A stretch of 64,000 nt of DNA from Cymbidium sinense (lineage: Eukaryota; Streptophyta; Magnoliopsida; Asparagales; Orchidaceae), in contig JAKCPB010000360.1 of the NCBI GenBank assembly GCA_021442155.1, positions 1 through 64,000 on the forward strand, given 5' to 3'. The position numbers were made by a program, and so were the translations under genes. Under the pieces are notes generated by a model. It had not been told where the DNA came from, ran no database searches, and was given only the letters and a program-made list of their open reading frames with translations. Below are positions 1-10,951 of this stretch, piece by piece; positions within the stretch are counted from its first letter, which is position 1, and every line of letters starts with the position of its first letter.

Positions 1-2480
1 AAACTAAAATGAGAATAATTTTACAATATCAAAAGATGACCTTTTCGAATGAAGTTTGGTAATGAGTCATAAAAATCCCAAGCCCCTTGCTTAATATGCC
101 CCACCAGTAGTGAATGCTGATTATTTATAACTGAAAGTAAGAGTAATTCAGCCCTTGAAAAACTATCTGCAATAACATGTTTGATGAATATTTTGCTTTT
201 CTTTGGTAGGCCATATTTAGCATAACTCTACAAGAAGTCAAGAAAAAGTTTATAATTAGTAGCTTCTAAACTATCTAAACTTGGAATGGATCGTATTACC
301 TAAAATTTTGTGCAGTAACTCACCCAGTGTAGGCATGAAACATACAGATAAGGGACATATAGCCCAGGAGAGAGAGTATACTTCTCGGCCAATAAAAAGG
401 TGAAGGCATCGACGTGTGCATCTGACAGATACTGATCTGTTAGCAACTCATCAATCTGGCCTGGCGCAATGATGATATTACTAACCATGAATATGCTATC
501 ACTCCTACATGTGTGAAGCATGGGAATGTGAGCATTACTAAATGAAAATGTGATTTTATGTATACAAAATGAGAAAAAGTAAAAAATGACTTGCTTTTCC
601 TTGAATCAGGAGCATGAGGTGTCAATGAGCTGCAGCATTGGCTTGGGTAGGACATCCCTTAATGAGAAGTCAACAGTATCATGTGCCTCAACTGGCTGCA
701 AAAAACTAACATGGTTTAAGAGCTAGATTCATTATTAATTAAAGCTGAATCTTCTAAGATGAAGAATACCTCTGCCTGATGCTCCTCAACCACCACAACA
801 ATAGTCGTTGGTTCATCCACTGATATTGGAACATCTTTGTTAACCTACATAAAAAATTAGTGAAATCAGCTTCTATTAGATTAAACTAAAAGGAAAGCAA
901 AGTAATACCTCTTCACCGCTCCATCCCCGTGGCAACAATAGCAGAGTTATTTTGTCGCTGTGGTGCGTTTGTGTGAAGGAGGGAGGATCTGACTTTCCTC
1001 TTCCTCGGCTTCTAGCCTTCACACCACATTCAATCTTTGCCCAGTGAGGGCGGCGACATCTTCATGTCCAGTGGAAGACTCCATAGGAGCTTCCCCTATG
1101 GTAGCCAGGAGCTTCCCCAATGGAAGCCTCCCTGGAACTTCCCACATGGTAGCCTCCAGGGGCTTCCCCGTGGTTGCCTCCATGGGTGCTACACTGTGGT
1201 AGCCTCCTCAAGAGCTTCCCACTGGTAGCCTCCCACAGGAGCTTCCCCATCTTGGGACCCTTCTTCAGCAACCACATACTACCCATCAATAACATCAATT
1301 CTTTTCTGATGCTTCAAAACATGATACTCTTTTTTTAGGGCCCTGAAACCTGCAAGTATCTTCTCTCGCAAAGCTTTCTAGATGGGTACTAGCAAATGAC
1401 AGGCTAGATACATTGGAAGGGGGGGAATATCGAGGAGAGACGTATAGAGATTCAATGGGGGCTCCACTCCTTGGGCTTTGAATGGGGCTAGTATCAGGCA
1501 TGACATGGGTTATTTGCTAGATAGGGGGCACTATTTCAAGGAGCTAAGTCTCCTTCTCTGATATGTCCTCAAATGAAAGGCTGATCTGTGTTACACAAAT
1601 AAGAAAATATGATGATTTATAATATGAATAAATACATTATGAGATAAATAAAGTGAATTTATTTTTGTATCACCGTGTCCTTCCAAACCACGAAGGAATC
1701 ATCCTTTATTTTTTGGCTATCATAACATACGCAACTTTGCAGAAGGAAAGGGTGGCCTTATGATGCCTATGTGTTCTACCGCCCAGATCTGCAATGAATA
1801 TTTATATAACTTAACTTCAATGAATCAAATAATATAAATCTGAAGATGTAGAACGTACCATTAGAAGAGTGACAAAGCCACTCAAGTACTCGGGTGCCTT
1901 CTGTGTCAAAATTTTTGATGTAATACCATCAAAATGTAAAACTAGAAAGCCCCAGATGGCCTCTAACCAATTATAATTAGCAAATCTCTCTATGTAGTTG
2001 GCATATGCTATCAATTCCGATGCCACTCTATAATTGGGATATATAAAAAAAGATTTGGAAGTAAAAACTGTATGTACAACTACACAGATTATGCCGCAGT
2101 CAACGAGCGATCCAAATTCTCAAGTTTATTCTTAAAATCTACTGAGTTGAACTTCAAAAGTGGGGATTTTTACCATATGACCTTCTCCCCTCTGTTTGGC
2201 ATCCCTACAATTAATGCAACTTCATTGGGGGTGAAAGGAATGCATTGGCCACCAAAATAGAATGCTTGCTTCTCTATATCCCAGTAAGACATGATTAAAG
2301 TGATGGCGGTTAGCTTGAATTCTATGCATCCTAATGAATTGATGCAAATGTAGCCTTCTTAAAATGTCAAGAACTTCATCAGTAAAGTGTGTTGAAATAG
2401 TATTAAACACTGCTCTAATACTGGTTGGTCTGCATTTGGAAGTTATTCTTTTCCCAAATATTTTAAACTTCAAAATGAAA
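1..2480 (-). pseudogene. Decayed transposon gene, DUF1985-like plus Ulp1-like protease
   Basis: This is a minus-strand coding remnant in several frames. At 2473-2222 there is a DUF1985-type N-terminal region (HFTDEVLDILRRLHLHQF, then a histidine-rich stretch); a one-base frame change near 2290 continues it as a GGQCIPFTPNEVALIVGMPN-type segment, the typical end of that domain. At 2026-1817 a second block (NYNWLEAIWGFLVLHFDG, then PEYLSGFVTLLMV) fits the region after it. At 1501-1295 there is a Ser/Pro-rich linker. At 521-300 there is an Ulp1-like segment (IDELLTDQYLSDAHVDAFTFLL) with a downstream HW pair that could be the C48 catalytic histidine region. DUF1985-Ulp1 fusions are known from Mutator-related plant transposons. 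Stops and frameshifts make it non-functional. Family assignment rests on pattern recall, and the window edge cuts the C-terminal end. Confidence 0.55.
1078..1247. repeat. Imperfect minisatellite, about 7 units of 22-27 bp
   Basis: Units resemble 'tggtagcctccaggagcttc' followed by 'cccca', repeated about seven times with small length changes. It lies in the linker of the DUF1985/Ulp1 remnant. On the minus strand one frame gives a repeating G-E-A-P-G-G-Y-H-type peptide. Unit lengths are not all multiples of three, so the frame is not kept. Confidence 0.75.
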
Positions 2481-2519
2481 AGTCAATTAATGAGAACATT
2501 ATCAGTAAAATGGAGGCCC

Positions 2520-5240
2520 AAAGACTACATATGCAAAATAACCCCTAAAACTAGTAAATTCTTCATGAAACATCTCCAAACATCTTCTAATGGGATATAC
2601 TAAATATATGACAAGCCCCACAGTTAAAAAAACTGAAAAGGTAAGGTGTACCCTCATGTGAGTAAAGAGAGTACACATGCAAAACTATCTCAAAAACCAA
2701 TCAATCAGCCTCCAAACTTCTTGTCGAGGCATCTACTAAACATAATATCTCCAAACAAGATAAAAAAAACCTGAAAAAATATGAGAAAATGGGGTGTACT
2801 CTCATGAGAGTATAGATACAAAATTGTCTCAAGAACCAACCAATCAGTCTCTAAACTGTTTGTAATGGCATCTACTAAACATATTATCTCCAAATATGAT
2901 AAAATAGCTTAAAAAAATGAGAAAATGGGGAGTACTCTCATGAGAGTATAGAGAGTACAGGTGCAAAACTAAACCAAAAAATAACTATTCAGCCTTCAAA
3001 CAGCTTATAAAGGCTTCTACTAAACATATTATCTCTAAACTGGGTAAAATAGTTCAATAAAAATGAGAAATTGGATTGTACTCTCATGAGAGTATAGAGA
3101 GTACAGATGTAAAACTGAACCAAAAAGTAATCAATTATCCTCCAAACTGCTTGTAGAGGCATCTACTAAACATATTATCTCCAAATAGGGTAAAAAAGTT
3201 GAAAAAGATGAGAAAATGGGGTGTACTCTCATGAGAGTACAGAGAATACATGTTCAAAATAGCCAAAAACCCACCAAGCAGCCTCCAAACTGCTTGTAAA
3301 GGCATCAACTAAATATATTATCTCCAAACAGGATAAAAAAGCTAAAAAAATGAGAAAATATGGTGTACTCTCCTGGGAGAATAGAGAGTACAGGTGAAAA
3401 ACTGAACTAAAAAATAACCATTCAGCCTCCAAATAGTTTGCAAAGGCATCTACTGAACATATTATCTCCAAACTAGATAAAATAGTTTAATAAAAATGAA
3501 AAAATGAGTTGTACTCTCATGAGAGTACTAGATGTAAAACTATCTCAAAAACTAACCAATCAGCCCTAAAACTACTTATAGAGGCATCTACTAAATATAT
3601 TATCTCCAAACATGGCAAAAAAGTTGAAAAAAAAAAGAAAATAGGCAGTACTCTCATGAGAGTATGGACAATATATGTGCAAAATAGCCTCAAAAACCCA
3701 CCAAGCAGCCTCCACACTACTTGTACAGGCATTTACTAAACATATTATCTCCAAAATAGTAAAATAGTGAAAAAATGAGAAAATGGGATGTACCCTCATG
3801 AGTGAGTATACATACAAAAATCAAATTCTTCATGAAACCTCTAAACATCTTACAACATGTTATGGTAATCATATGACAAAACCCCCATAGTTAAATATTT
3901 GAAAAAATGAGGTATACTCTCATGAGAATACAAAGAGTACATATGCAAAATAGCCCCTAAAATTAGCAATTTTTTCTTGAAACATCTCCAAACATCTTCT
4001 AATGGGATATACTAAATATATGACAAGCCCCAGTTAAAAAAACTAAGAAAATAAGTTATACCCTCATGAGAGTACAGAGAGTACACACAAAATAATCCTA
4101 AAAACCAACTAATCAACCTCTAAATTGCTTGTAAAGGCATCTACTAAACATATGAACTCCAAACAGGATAAAATAGCTAAAAAAATAAGAAAATAGGGTG
4201 TACTCTCATGAGAGTAAATCTGAGATACAAAAGCTGTCAAAACTAACTATCGACCTCCAAACTGCTTGTAGAGGCATATACTAAACATATTATCTCCAAA
4301 TAAGGTAAAAAAAGCTAAAAAAATGAGAAAATGGACTGTACTCTCATGAGAGTACAGATGCAAAATTACCTCAAGAATCAACCAATCAATGCGCTTGTAA
4401 TGGCATCTAAATATATTATCTCCAAACATGGTAAAAAGTTGAAAAAATGAGAAAAAAGTGTACCCTGAGAGAGTACATATAAAATAGCTCAAAACTAACA
4501 AATTCTTCATGAAATCTCTCCAAATATATTACAATGGGATAGAGTAAACATATGACCTCATAATTGAAAAAAAAAAAATAAGGTGTACCATCATGAGAGT
4601 ATAAAAGTACACAAATATAAAAACTAGCAAATTCTTCATGAAATATCTCCAAACATCTTCCAATGGGATATACTAAACATATGACAAACGCGTTAAAAAA
4701 ATTAAAAAATAAGATGTACCATCATGAGAGTAGAGTACACATGCAAAGTAGCCCCAAAAATTAGCAAATTCTTCAAGAAACATCTCCAAACATCTTCCAA
4801 TGGGTAATGGTAAACAAATTGCAAGCCACACTGTTAAGAATTTTGAAAAAAATGAGATGTATCCTCATGAGTCTGAGAAGAAATACATAAAATAAAACTA
4901 GCAATTTCTTAATGAACATCTCTAAACATCTTCCATTAGGTTATGGTAAACATATGGCAAGCTTGAGAGTAGAAAAAACTAAAAAAATGGGGTGTACCCT
5001 CATGAAAGTACAGAGAGTACACATGGAAAATGGCCCAAAAATCATCATATCCTTCATGAAACATCTCCAAACATCTTACAATGGAATATACTAAACATAT
5101 GGCAAGCCGCACAGTTGAAATTTTTTTAAAAAAAGTGGTGTGTACCCTCATGAGAGTATAAAGAGTACACATGCAAAATATCTCCAAAAACCAGTAAAAC
5201 AATCTCCTTTCCTTTAAAGAACTCAAATGTTCCAAATGTA
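2520..5240. repeat. Tandem array of ~19 units (121-148 bp) with a palindromic core
   Basis: A core related to the perfect palindrome TACTCTCATGAGAGTA recurs near 2653, 2801, 2937, 3083, 3228, 3370, 3516, 3653, 3795, 3919, 4063, 4205, 4343, 4464, 4589, 4719, 4864, 4999 and 5147. Spacing is 121-148 bp, most often 135-148. Two unit types alternate in blocks. One has 'caaccaatcagcctccaaac' and 'ggcatctactaaacatatta'; the other has 'caaattcttcatgaaacatc' and 'aatgggatatactaaatata'. All units have A-rich linkers ending in 'gaaaatggggtgta'. The short reading frames on either strand (GVLSLMR- and YSHEST-like peptides) are shadows of the repeat. It resembles a satellite or a transposon subterminal array. 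Confidence 0.9.
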
Positions 5241-6332
5241 CTCTTATTCGATAGTGAGAACAATTATGAAAATCCTAAAATCATTAAAGTTCAAGAATGC
5301 AGGAAGAAATATCTCATGCAGTCCCCTATAATACCTCAATTTTTAATGCCCAAGATTTAACAAATCTCTGAGGGAAGGTCGGACACACGCTGGGAGAGAG
5401 GGAGTTGAGGAAAATTTTTGCACAAAAATAAAATCCTTAAAATGTTCTGTGGCAAAGAATCTGGAATGACACACGTAATATTTTCTCCCCTAGTTGTTTT
5501 AACGAGATGGGCCGGGTCGGGCTGGGCTGGGTTAACGTTAACGACGTCGTTAAGTTACAGCGCTGTTAAGTAAAAAAAAGTCATATTTTAATACTGGACA
5601 CGTGTTGCATAGTAGTTGGTGTCAGGATGTAAAACTATGTCTAGACTCCGCACATAATATTTCCTAGTGGGATTACACAAGAAGAAAAGTGAAGAGGCAA
5701 AATTATAACTATGTCAGATTTTCCACTCTCCATCAATCTGGCTGTGAGGTGATCCACTGTTTTCTCTTCAAGGCTTTGATGAGAGGTCGGCAAAATCCCT
5801 TTGCATAAGAGGAGGGTTCGGTTTAGGTGGAGAAGCCAAAGAAGAAGGCTTGCAGGTTGGAGATGGTTGGGACGTCGGGCTTGGTGTCGTGAGCTGAACG
5901 GCAGTGAGGAGAGCGACAAAAAAAAGGCATCTTCCTCTTCAAAGGTGAGAGGCCTAGAGGTTAGTAAAGAAACAGAGAGAAACTTGGGATGGAAAGTGGA
6001 CGTGCTAGTTGTGAGGCTTAGGAGGAAGTAGCTTTGTTGTTTGGTTTGCATGCCGAGCTTGGCAGGAGACGAGATCTCAACTTATGGGCTGAGGTGTGGG
6101 TCGTCGGCTACAGGAAACGGTGAGAGAGAGAGAGAGATAGAGAGAGTTCTCATTTATGAAATGTCTGTAAAGGGATGGAGTTCTATTCACCGAAATTAGG
6201 GCTTCACGTGGATGTCAGCTTGCAGCGAGGAGAGAGGAAACTAGACGTGCATGGTGCAACGGAGCTGAGAGGTCGAAGAAGTGGGCTCCTTCGCTCTAGG
6301 AAGTGGACAGGGATGAGAGAGAGAAATTCTTC
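5241..6332. other. GC-richer stretch without a recognised gene
   Basis: Holds GC-rich blocks (5505-5560, 5790-6120) and a GA microsatellite at 6122-6146. A 136-codon minus-strand frame at 5641-6051 and a plus-strand frame at 5801-6031 are open, but neither matches a family I know. Overlapping palindromes lie at 5531-5553. It may be flank or terminal sequence of an older transposon. Confidence 0.5.
5531..5553. repeat. Two overlapping perfect palindromes
   Basis: GTTAACGTTAAC (5531-5542) and TTAACGACGTCGTTAA (5538-5553) are both perfect palindromes and overlap by five bases, directly after a G-rich run of GGGCTGG-like units. Confidence 0.85.
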
Positions 6333-6343
6333 CCTTATGACTT

Positions 6344-6534
6344 GCGCATGAAGAAATTATTATATCTGAAGTTCAGATATAATTTTATGTTGGGATAAAT
6401 TTTTAAATTAGGCCTAATGCTAATCTTAATTAGTAATTTTGGCACGAAAAAAATTTAACAAAATTGGCCTAGTCATATGTTGAACGGACGACTAATTATG
6501 CCATCGCATCCGCGTCGGCGTCAGTCGTCCGTTC
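6344..6534. repeat. Left MULE terminal inverted repeat with hairpin
   Basis: This TIR pairs with 10600-10865. At its inner border GAACGGACGACT (6482-6493) and AGTCGTCCGTTC (6523-6534) are perfect 12-bp inverted arms around a GC-rich 29-bp loop. Confidence 0.8.
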
Positions 6535-6579
6535 GGACTGACATTTATTATTTTTTTAAAATAGAGGCTATCATATTTT

Positions 6580-6985
6580 ATGCATATCAGAGTTATACGG
6601 TGTCAGAATTGAGTGAACATGATATTGATGGAATCGTAATAAAATTTTTCACAACTTTCATGTTGATCAAAATTCTGATTGTGGCGTCGCAATTTTTTGT
6701 GAATTTTAGAGCAATATATTTTTATATCGAGTCATATGATGTCAGAATTGAGTGAACTTAGTATTGTTGGAATCATAACAAAATTTTCTACAACTTTTAT
6801 GTTGGTCAAAATTTAGGATTGTGGCCCGATACACAACATTTTTGAATAATGCAAAATTTCTTAGGAGCGACTTTATATTTTATCGTGTCGAGTCATACGG
6901 TGTCAGAATCAAGTAAACTTGGTATCATTGGAATCGTAACAAAATTTTCTATAACTTTTATGTTGGTTGAAATTCGATTGTGGCA
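6580..6985 (+). repeat. Three tandem MULE subterminal modules (~90-100 bp each)
   Basis: Copies at about 6587-6680, 6727-6820 and 6886-6975 share 'gtcatacggtgtcagaattg', then 'ggaatcgtaacaaaattt' and 'acttttatgttggtcaaaat'. Related modules recur in direct and inverted orientation in the neighbouring element at 10952-12293. Confidence 0.85.
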
Positions 6986-7386
6986 TGATACATTTTGAAA
7001 ATACACAATGAGGAAATGCACATATAGCTCACTCTAAACAAACACTCTTAATGAAGTGCAATTAACAAGTTTTTAAGAGAAATGACATATGAATAGGTGG
7101 TGCTAGCCCATCAATCTTATTATTTGGAGATGATTATTCATATTGATTACATTCATATAAGAGAAGTCAATGTGCTAGTAGTAGAAATCCAACCATTTTC
7201 AAACAAGGATAACAAGCCAACTCAAACTAAGCTGACAACACAAACTAACTACCTCTCTACTCTTACTAACAAATGGAATATCATCACTAAAAATCATACA
7301 TCAAGGTACAACTTCTTGTAAACACTTAAAGCAATATAAATAAAGCAGCACAAAAAATATGAATATTTTTGAATTAAGGTAATGTG

Positions 7387-9011
7387 TCATTTCATGAACG
7401 TGGCGATTATGTTATAGTATATTGCAGAGACTAGTGCCTGAATTGGCAAGCCACGTGCCCGCTTAAGTATGTCGTTGATGCATTCAATTGTATTTGTGGT
7501 CATCGTGTCATACCTGTACCCATCATCGTGGGTTAAAGACCACTGTTGTACATCCCTTGATACAAGCCAACCGTAGGCCTCCTGTTTGATGTTCTTGATA
7601 TCAGTCATATACCTTTTAAAAATATGGATATCATCAGTATTACCTGTGACATACATTTTTTGGCATATGAAATCAACGTATCCGACTCCAAGTTATCTAA
7701 CTGCCTTTTTAAAATTCTCCCTCAAATATATCAGGCAAAAGCGATGTGCAACCCATGATAATATTTCCCTGTCAGAAATGATGCACAAATCACCTCTAGT
7801 ATAGATAAATGGGATTAAGTCTTGGAGTCTATAGAAACCAACATCATAACTCGGACTCTCGATTCTACTACGCAAGGCCAATGAAAATAAACTATTGTTG
7901 GCATCAATTCCAACTACGCTGAGTAGAGTCCCCCTGTACTTACCTAGGAGGAAAGTCTCATCAAGACATAAAATTGGGCGACAGTATTGTCAACCAGTAA
8001 TTGAAAGCTCGAATGACCAGAATAATCATTGGAATCTATTTGACTTGCACTTTCGATTAGTCGATCACGCATAGCATATAGCATACATGAATTTCTCCAA
8101 TGATCGGTAGATTCCTGTAAAATAACCTTGATTGTGCTACGCATCCAGGCTTTCATATAGGACACTCTTATGTTAAATTTAGACTCAATACGGCCTATAA
8201 TCTCTTTGGGCTTTAAATCTAGTTGACTCCTAATTATAGGTTGAATGAAATAATTGATAAACTGTGATGTACATTGCCTATGCCCGGCATTGAGGGATGA
8301 ATGACTACATGTATGTCTTTGAGCCTTTCTTGTCTCCATGCACTCCCAATCTCTTACTTGAACTTGCATGTAAGTGCCACATGTAAGGTGTAGCTTGGTT
8401 CGCATGTTGGGTGTACAATACTATGAACTTTACTTTGTTTGAAGTGTATATCACATAATCGATGTTATTAATGATAGACCAACCCTGAACAGCAAATTGT
8501 AGCTGCTTCTTATTATGAAAGCACATACCTTTTGGCAGTTCATCTAGAATGCAACTTCTTGTTAAAAAATTGACTCATCTGAAGGCCCATCAAATGTAAG
8601 CTCTTCATCCCATTCTCTAGCTACACACATGTACTCATTGTTAGATAGTAAGCTCCTCCTCTGTTTAACTAGTAGTCCACGATAAGCTCTCGATTAGATG
8701 GATTTGTGCCCCTTAAAGAAGGTGCTTCGCATCACTATCATCCCTTCTTCATCATTACTTGTTGCAGAAGGCATAGTTTCATACTCATCACCACCATCAC
8801 CTTCAGTGTCACCCATAAAATTAGAAGTTGTCCCAACTAAATAAATAGCTTCTGTTGGTATAGACCCGTACGCTTCCATTTGAGCAGTTAGTTGAGAAGC
8901 TGGTGTGATGTATTCATTACTGATTGGAGCTCTCTGACACTTCTTAGTACTATTAACCTCTCTTTCCTCGCACTGCAGTTCCTCAACTTCAACATAAATT
9001 ACTAGGTGCAC
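7387..9011 (-). pseudogene. MULE transposase (MuDR-type), broken
   Basis: Read from high to low coordinates. 9011-8694 is an acidic N-terminal part with no known motif. 8526-8305 (YVIYTSNKVKFIV) starts the MuDR DNA-binding domain. 8405-7944 holds its C-terminal part (LKPKEIIGRIESKFNIRVSY) and, in another frame near 7980-7890, the first catalytic-Asp block of the MULE transposase domain (LCLDETFLLGKYRGTLLSVV). 7881-7693 has the second Asp block (DLCIISDR) and the HRFC motif. 7656-7387 has the C-terminal MTTNTIECINDILKRARGLP motif before the SWIM zinc finger, which I do not find. At least two frame changes make it non-functional. It is homologous to the plus-strand remnant at 32900-34330, for example in the LKPKEIIGR block. 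Confidence 0.85.
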
Positions 9012-10286
9012 ATCTTTGTGTTGACTGATTCACACACACGTCGTCATCATTAATATGAGTAGCTGATGAATCCAGCACCAATAGGAAAACGTCCTATAAG
9101 ATTAACACAGGACTTTGCTTGGTCTAACTTCAATGACCTCATAATTCACTTTTGTAACCCCATCAAGTTAATCCGTCGTGGGATCTGGATTGGACGATTT
9201 TTCCCACCAATGTAGGTCGGAATGAAATCGTCACTAACATTCGATTCGTCATAATATAAAACTATGCGACTTCTAAACTCATTTTAAACTAACAACAATT
9301 TTAAATAGTAAGAATCCTTTCTCTCACTGAAAAAAAATCAATTAGGATATAGTACACTTTTGCATTTGGTTGGAACTATTTTTGAACTCAAAATCTTTAA
9401 TTTTCAAACCCCATATCAATATCTTTTCACAACTAAATTGACATATATAATAAAAGTAATTATAATCTCAAAATAATAAATAAATTCTAACATAAACCCA
9501 AAATCATATGTTTTAAAGCTCAATATCAATTCTTTCATTATTCTATCTTTGCAATTATAATCTCAATATCTATCCCTTCATTATTCTATCTTGGCCAAGA
9601 CATAGCTTAAAGATCTTTGAAGGTTTTCTGTTTAAGATCATCTCCCGACTTCTCATTCTCATCAATCATCAATTGGAGACTCTCTTCAACCTCTTTCAAG
9701 ATTCATTCAAGAAAACAAGAAAATTGAAAAGTTCAAGATCAAGTCAACTTCATCTTTGATTATACATCAAAACTTTAGTATAAACTTTAATTCCATTTTA
9801 ATCCTTTGAAGTTATTATTCTATTGGCTTACTTTTGAATGAAAATTTTTATTTATTTTAAAGTTTCTACTCATCCTTAGTCTCTTTTTATTTATAAGTCA
9901 AGTAATTTGAAAGGAGTATTTTGATTCATTATTTTGATCTACTCTTCCTTACTCTCTTGATCTCTTTTCATTCTTCCTTCAAAAACACCAACAACAACAA
10001 CAAGACTCATACCAAAAACACCACCAACAACAACAAGACTCACACCAATACCAACAAAAATAATAACAATCAAAACTTCGGTTCATACCAAAAAAAGTAA
10101 ACACACATATGAAGCAAAAAATGAGCTCTCTGGGCATATACAAATCTAGCCTATCAACACAAAATTTATAAAATATTCAAAATATATAAATCTAGCCTAA
10201 CAACACAACTAAATAAGCAAATCATACAACATAAAGCCATACATAATGAGATCTATCATAAATTTAACATTTAGGGTAAAAAATAC
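9012..10286. other. MULE interior, non-coding
   Basis: AT-rich sequence upstream of the minus-strand transposase. It includes a CAA/ACC-rich imperfect tandem repeat at about 9985-10065 (a unit like 'ccaacaacaacaagactcac', two copies). No convincing coding sequence. Confidence 0.5.
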
Positions 10287-10574
10287 CTAACTCGGCGGAC
10301 AAACGACGAAATGAGCGGTCTCTGACGGTGGCACATTCCTTGGCTGGCGGCGAGCTCTCCTTTGGCCGGCGGTGACCTCCCCCTTGGCCGGCGGCATGCC
10401 TGGGATGTGAAAATCTGGCGGTGGATCTTGGTTTACGAAGCAGCTGAGAGAAATTTCAGGAAAAAAAATAGATCTGAAACTCGAGACCCTCTCGATTTTT
10501 CGTCCGAAATAAAGATGAGCCAGTTGTCCGTTGAGCGGATTCTTGAACGTGGATGCCACATTGTCGTTATTCAT
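10287..10574 (-). other. GC-rich open frame next to right MULE TIR, unrecognised
   Basis: A 95-codon minus-strand frame with Pro/Arg-rich content, overlapped by an open plus-strand frame. The segment 10290-10440 is clearly GC-richer than its surroundings. It could be the element's 5' leader or promoter region, or a captured host fragment. I recognise no family and do not claim it is a gene. Confidence 0.2.
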
Positions 10575-10599
10575 GACGACGACTGTCTTAAATTAGGAC

Positions 10600-10740
10600 A
10601 AAAAATGCAATGTCCATTCGTCCGTTCAACGGACGACTGGGCCTATTTTGTTATTTTTTTCTTGCCTAAATTGCTAATTAAGATTAGCATTAAGCCTAAT
10701 TTAAAATTTTTTCTTTTTATGTTCAAATTTTAATTATATC

Positions 10741-10817
<77 letters not shown>

Positions 10818-10865
10818 AATATAGAGTCACATCAAAATTTCATATATAATAATTTCTCCTGCCCA
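10600..10865. repeat. Right MULE TIR, interrupted by TA expansion
   Basis: The reverse complement matches the left TIR at 6344-6490. A 9-bp hairpin with a one-base loop (TCGTCCGTT-C-AACGGACGA) lies at 10618-10636. The microsatellite (TA)n at 10743-10812 splits the repeat. Confidence 0.75.
10743..10812. repeat. (TA)n microsatellite
   Basis: About 70 bp of uninterrupted TA inside the right MULE TIR. Confidence 0.98.
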
Positions 10866-10951
10866 TAAATTCTTTTTTGAAAGAGCCGAGAGATAGCAAA
10901 GCACGAGGGAGCTCAAGCTTTTGCGCTGCAAGCTGGAGTCGTCAGAGCGAG

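Larger units (their letters stand above)
6333..10866 (-). mobile_element. Mutator-like element (MULE) with long TIRs
   Basis: The left end (6344-6490) and the reverse complement of the right end (about 10600-10865) align over more than 100 bp. Shared blocks include AAATTATTATAT, a TAATGCTAATCTTAATTAG block, and an inner GTTGAACGGACGACT block. A TA microsatellite has expanded inside the right TIR (10743-10812). A possible 9-bp target duplication is aaattcttc (6324-6332) against aaattcttt (10867-10875), 8 of 9 matching. The outer edges are therefore approximate. A broken transposase lies inside on the minus strand. Three tandem subterminal modules sit next to the left TIR. Confidence 0.75.

Noticed and set aside
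3229..3817. Several overlapping short reading frames with CLEI/YSHEST-like peptides on both strands
   Set aside because: They repeat with the tandem array and change with each unit; the palindromic core explains the similar peptides on both strands.
5641..6051. 136-codon minus-strand frame
   Set aside because: No domain, an equally open plus-strand frame, and composition set by a GC-rich patch; not supported as a gene.
9985..10065. CRISPR-like spaced repeats
   Set aside because: Only two CAA-rich imperfect copies in a eukaryotic transposon; simple-sequence repeat.
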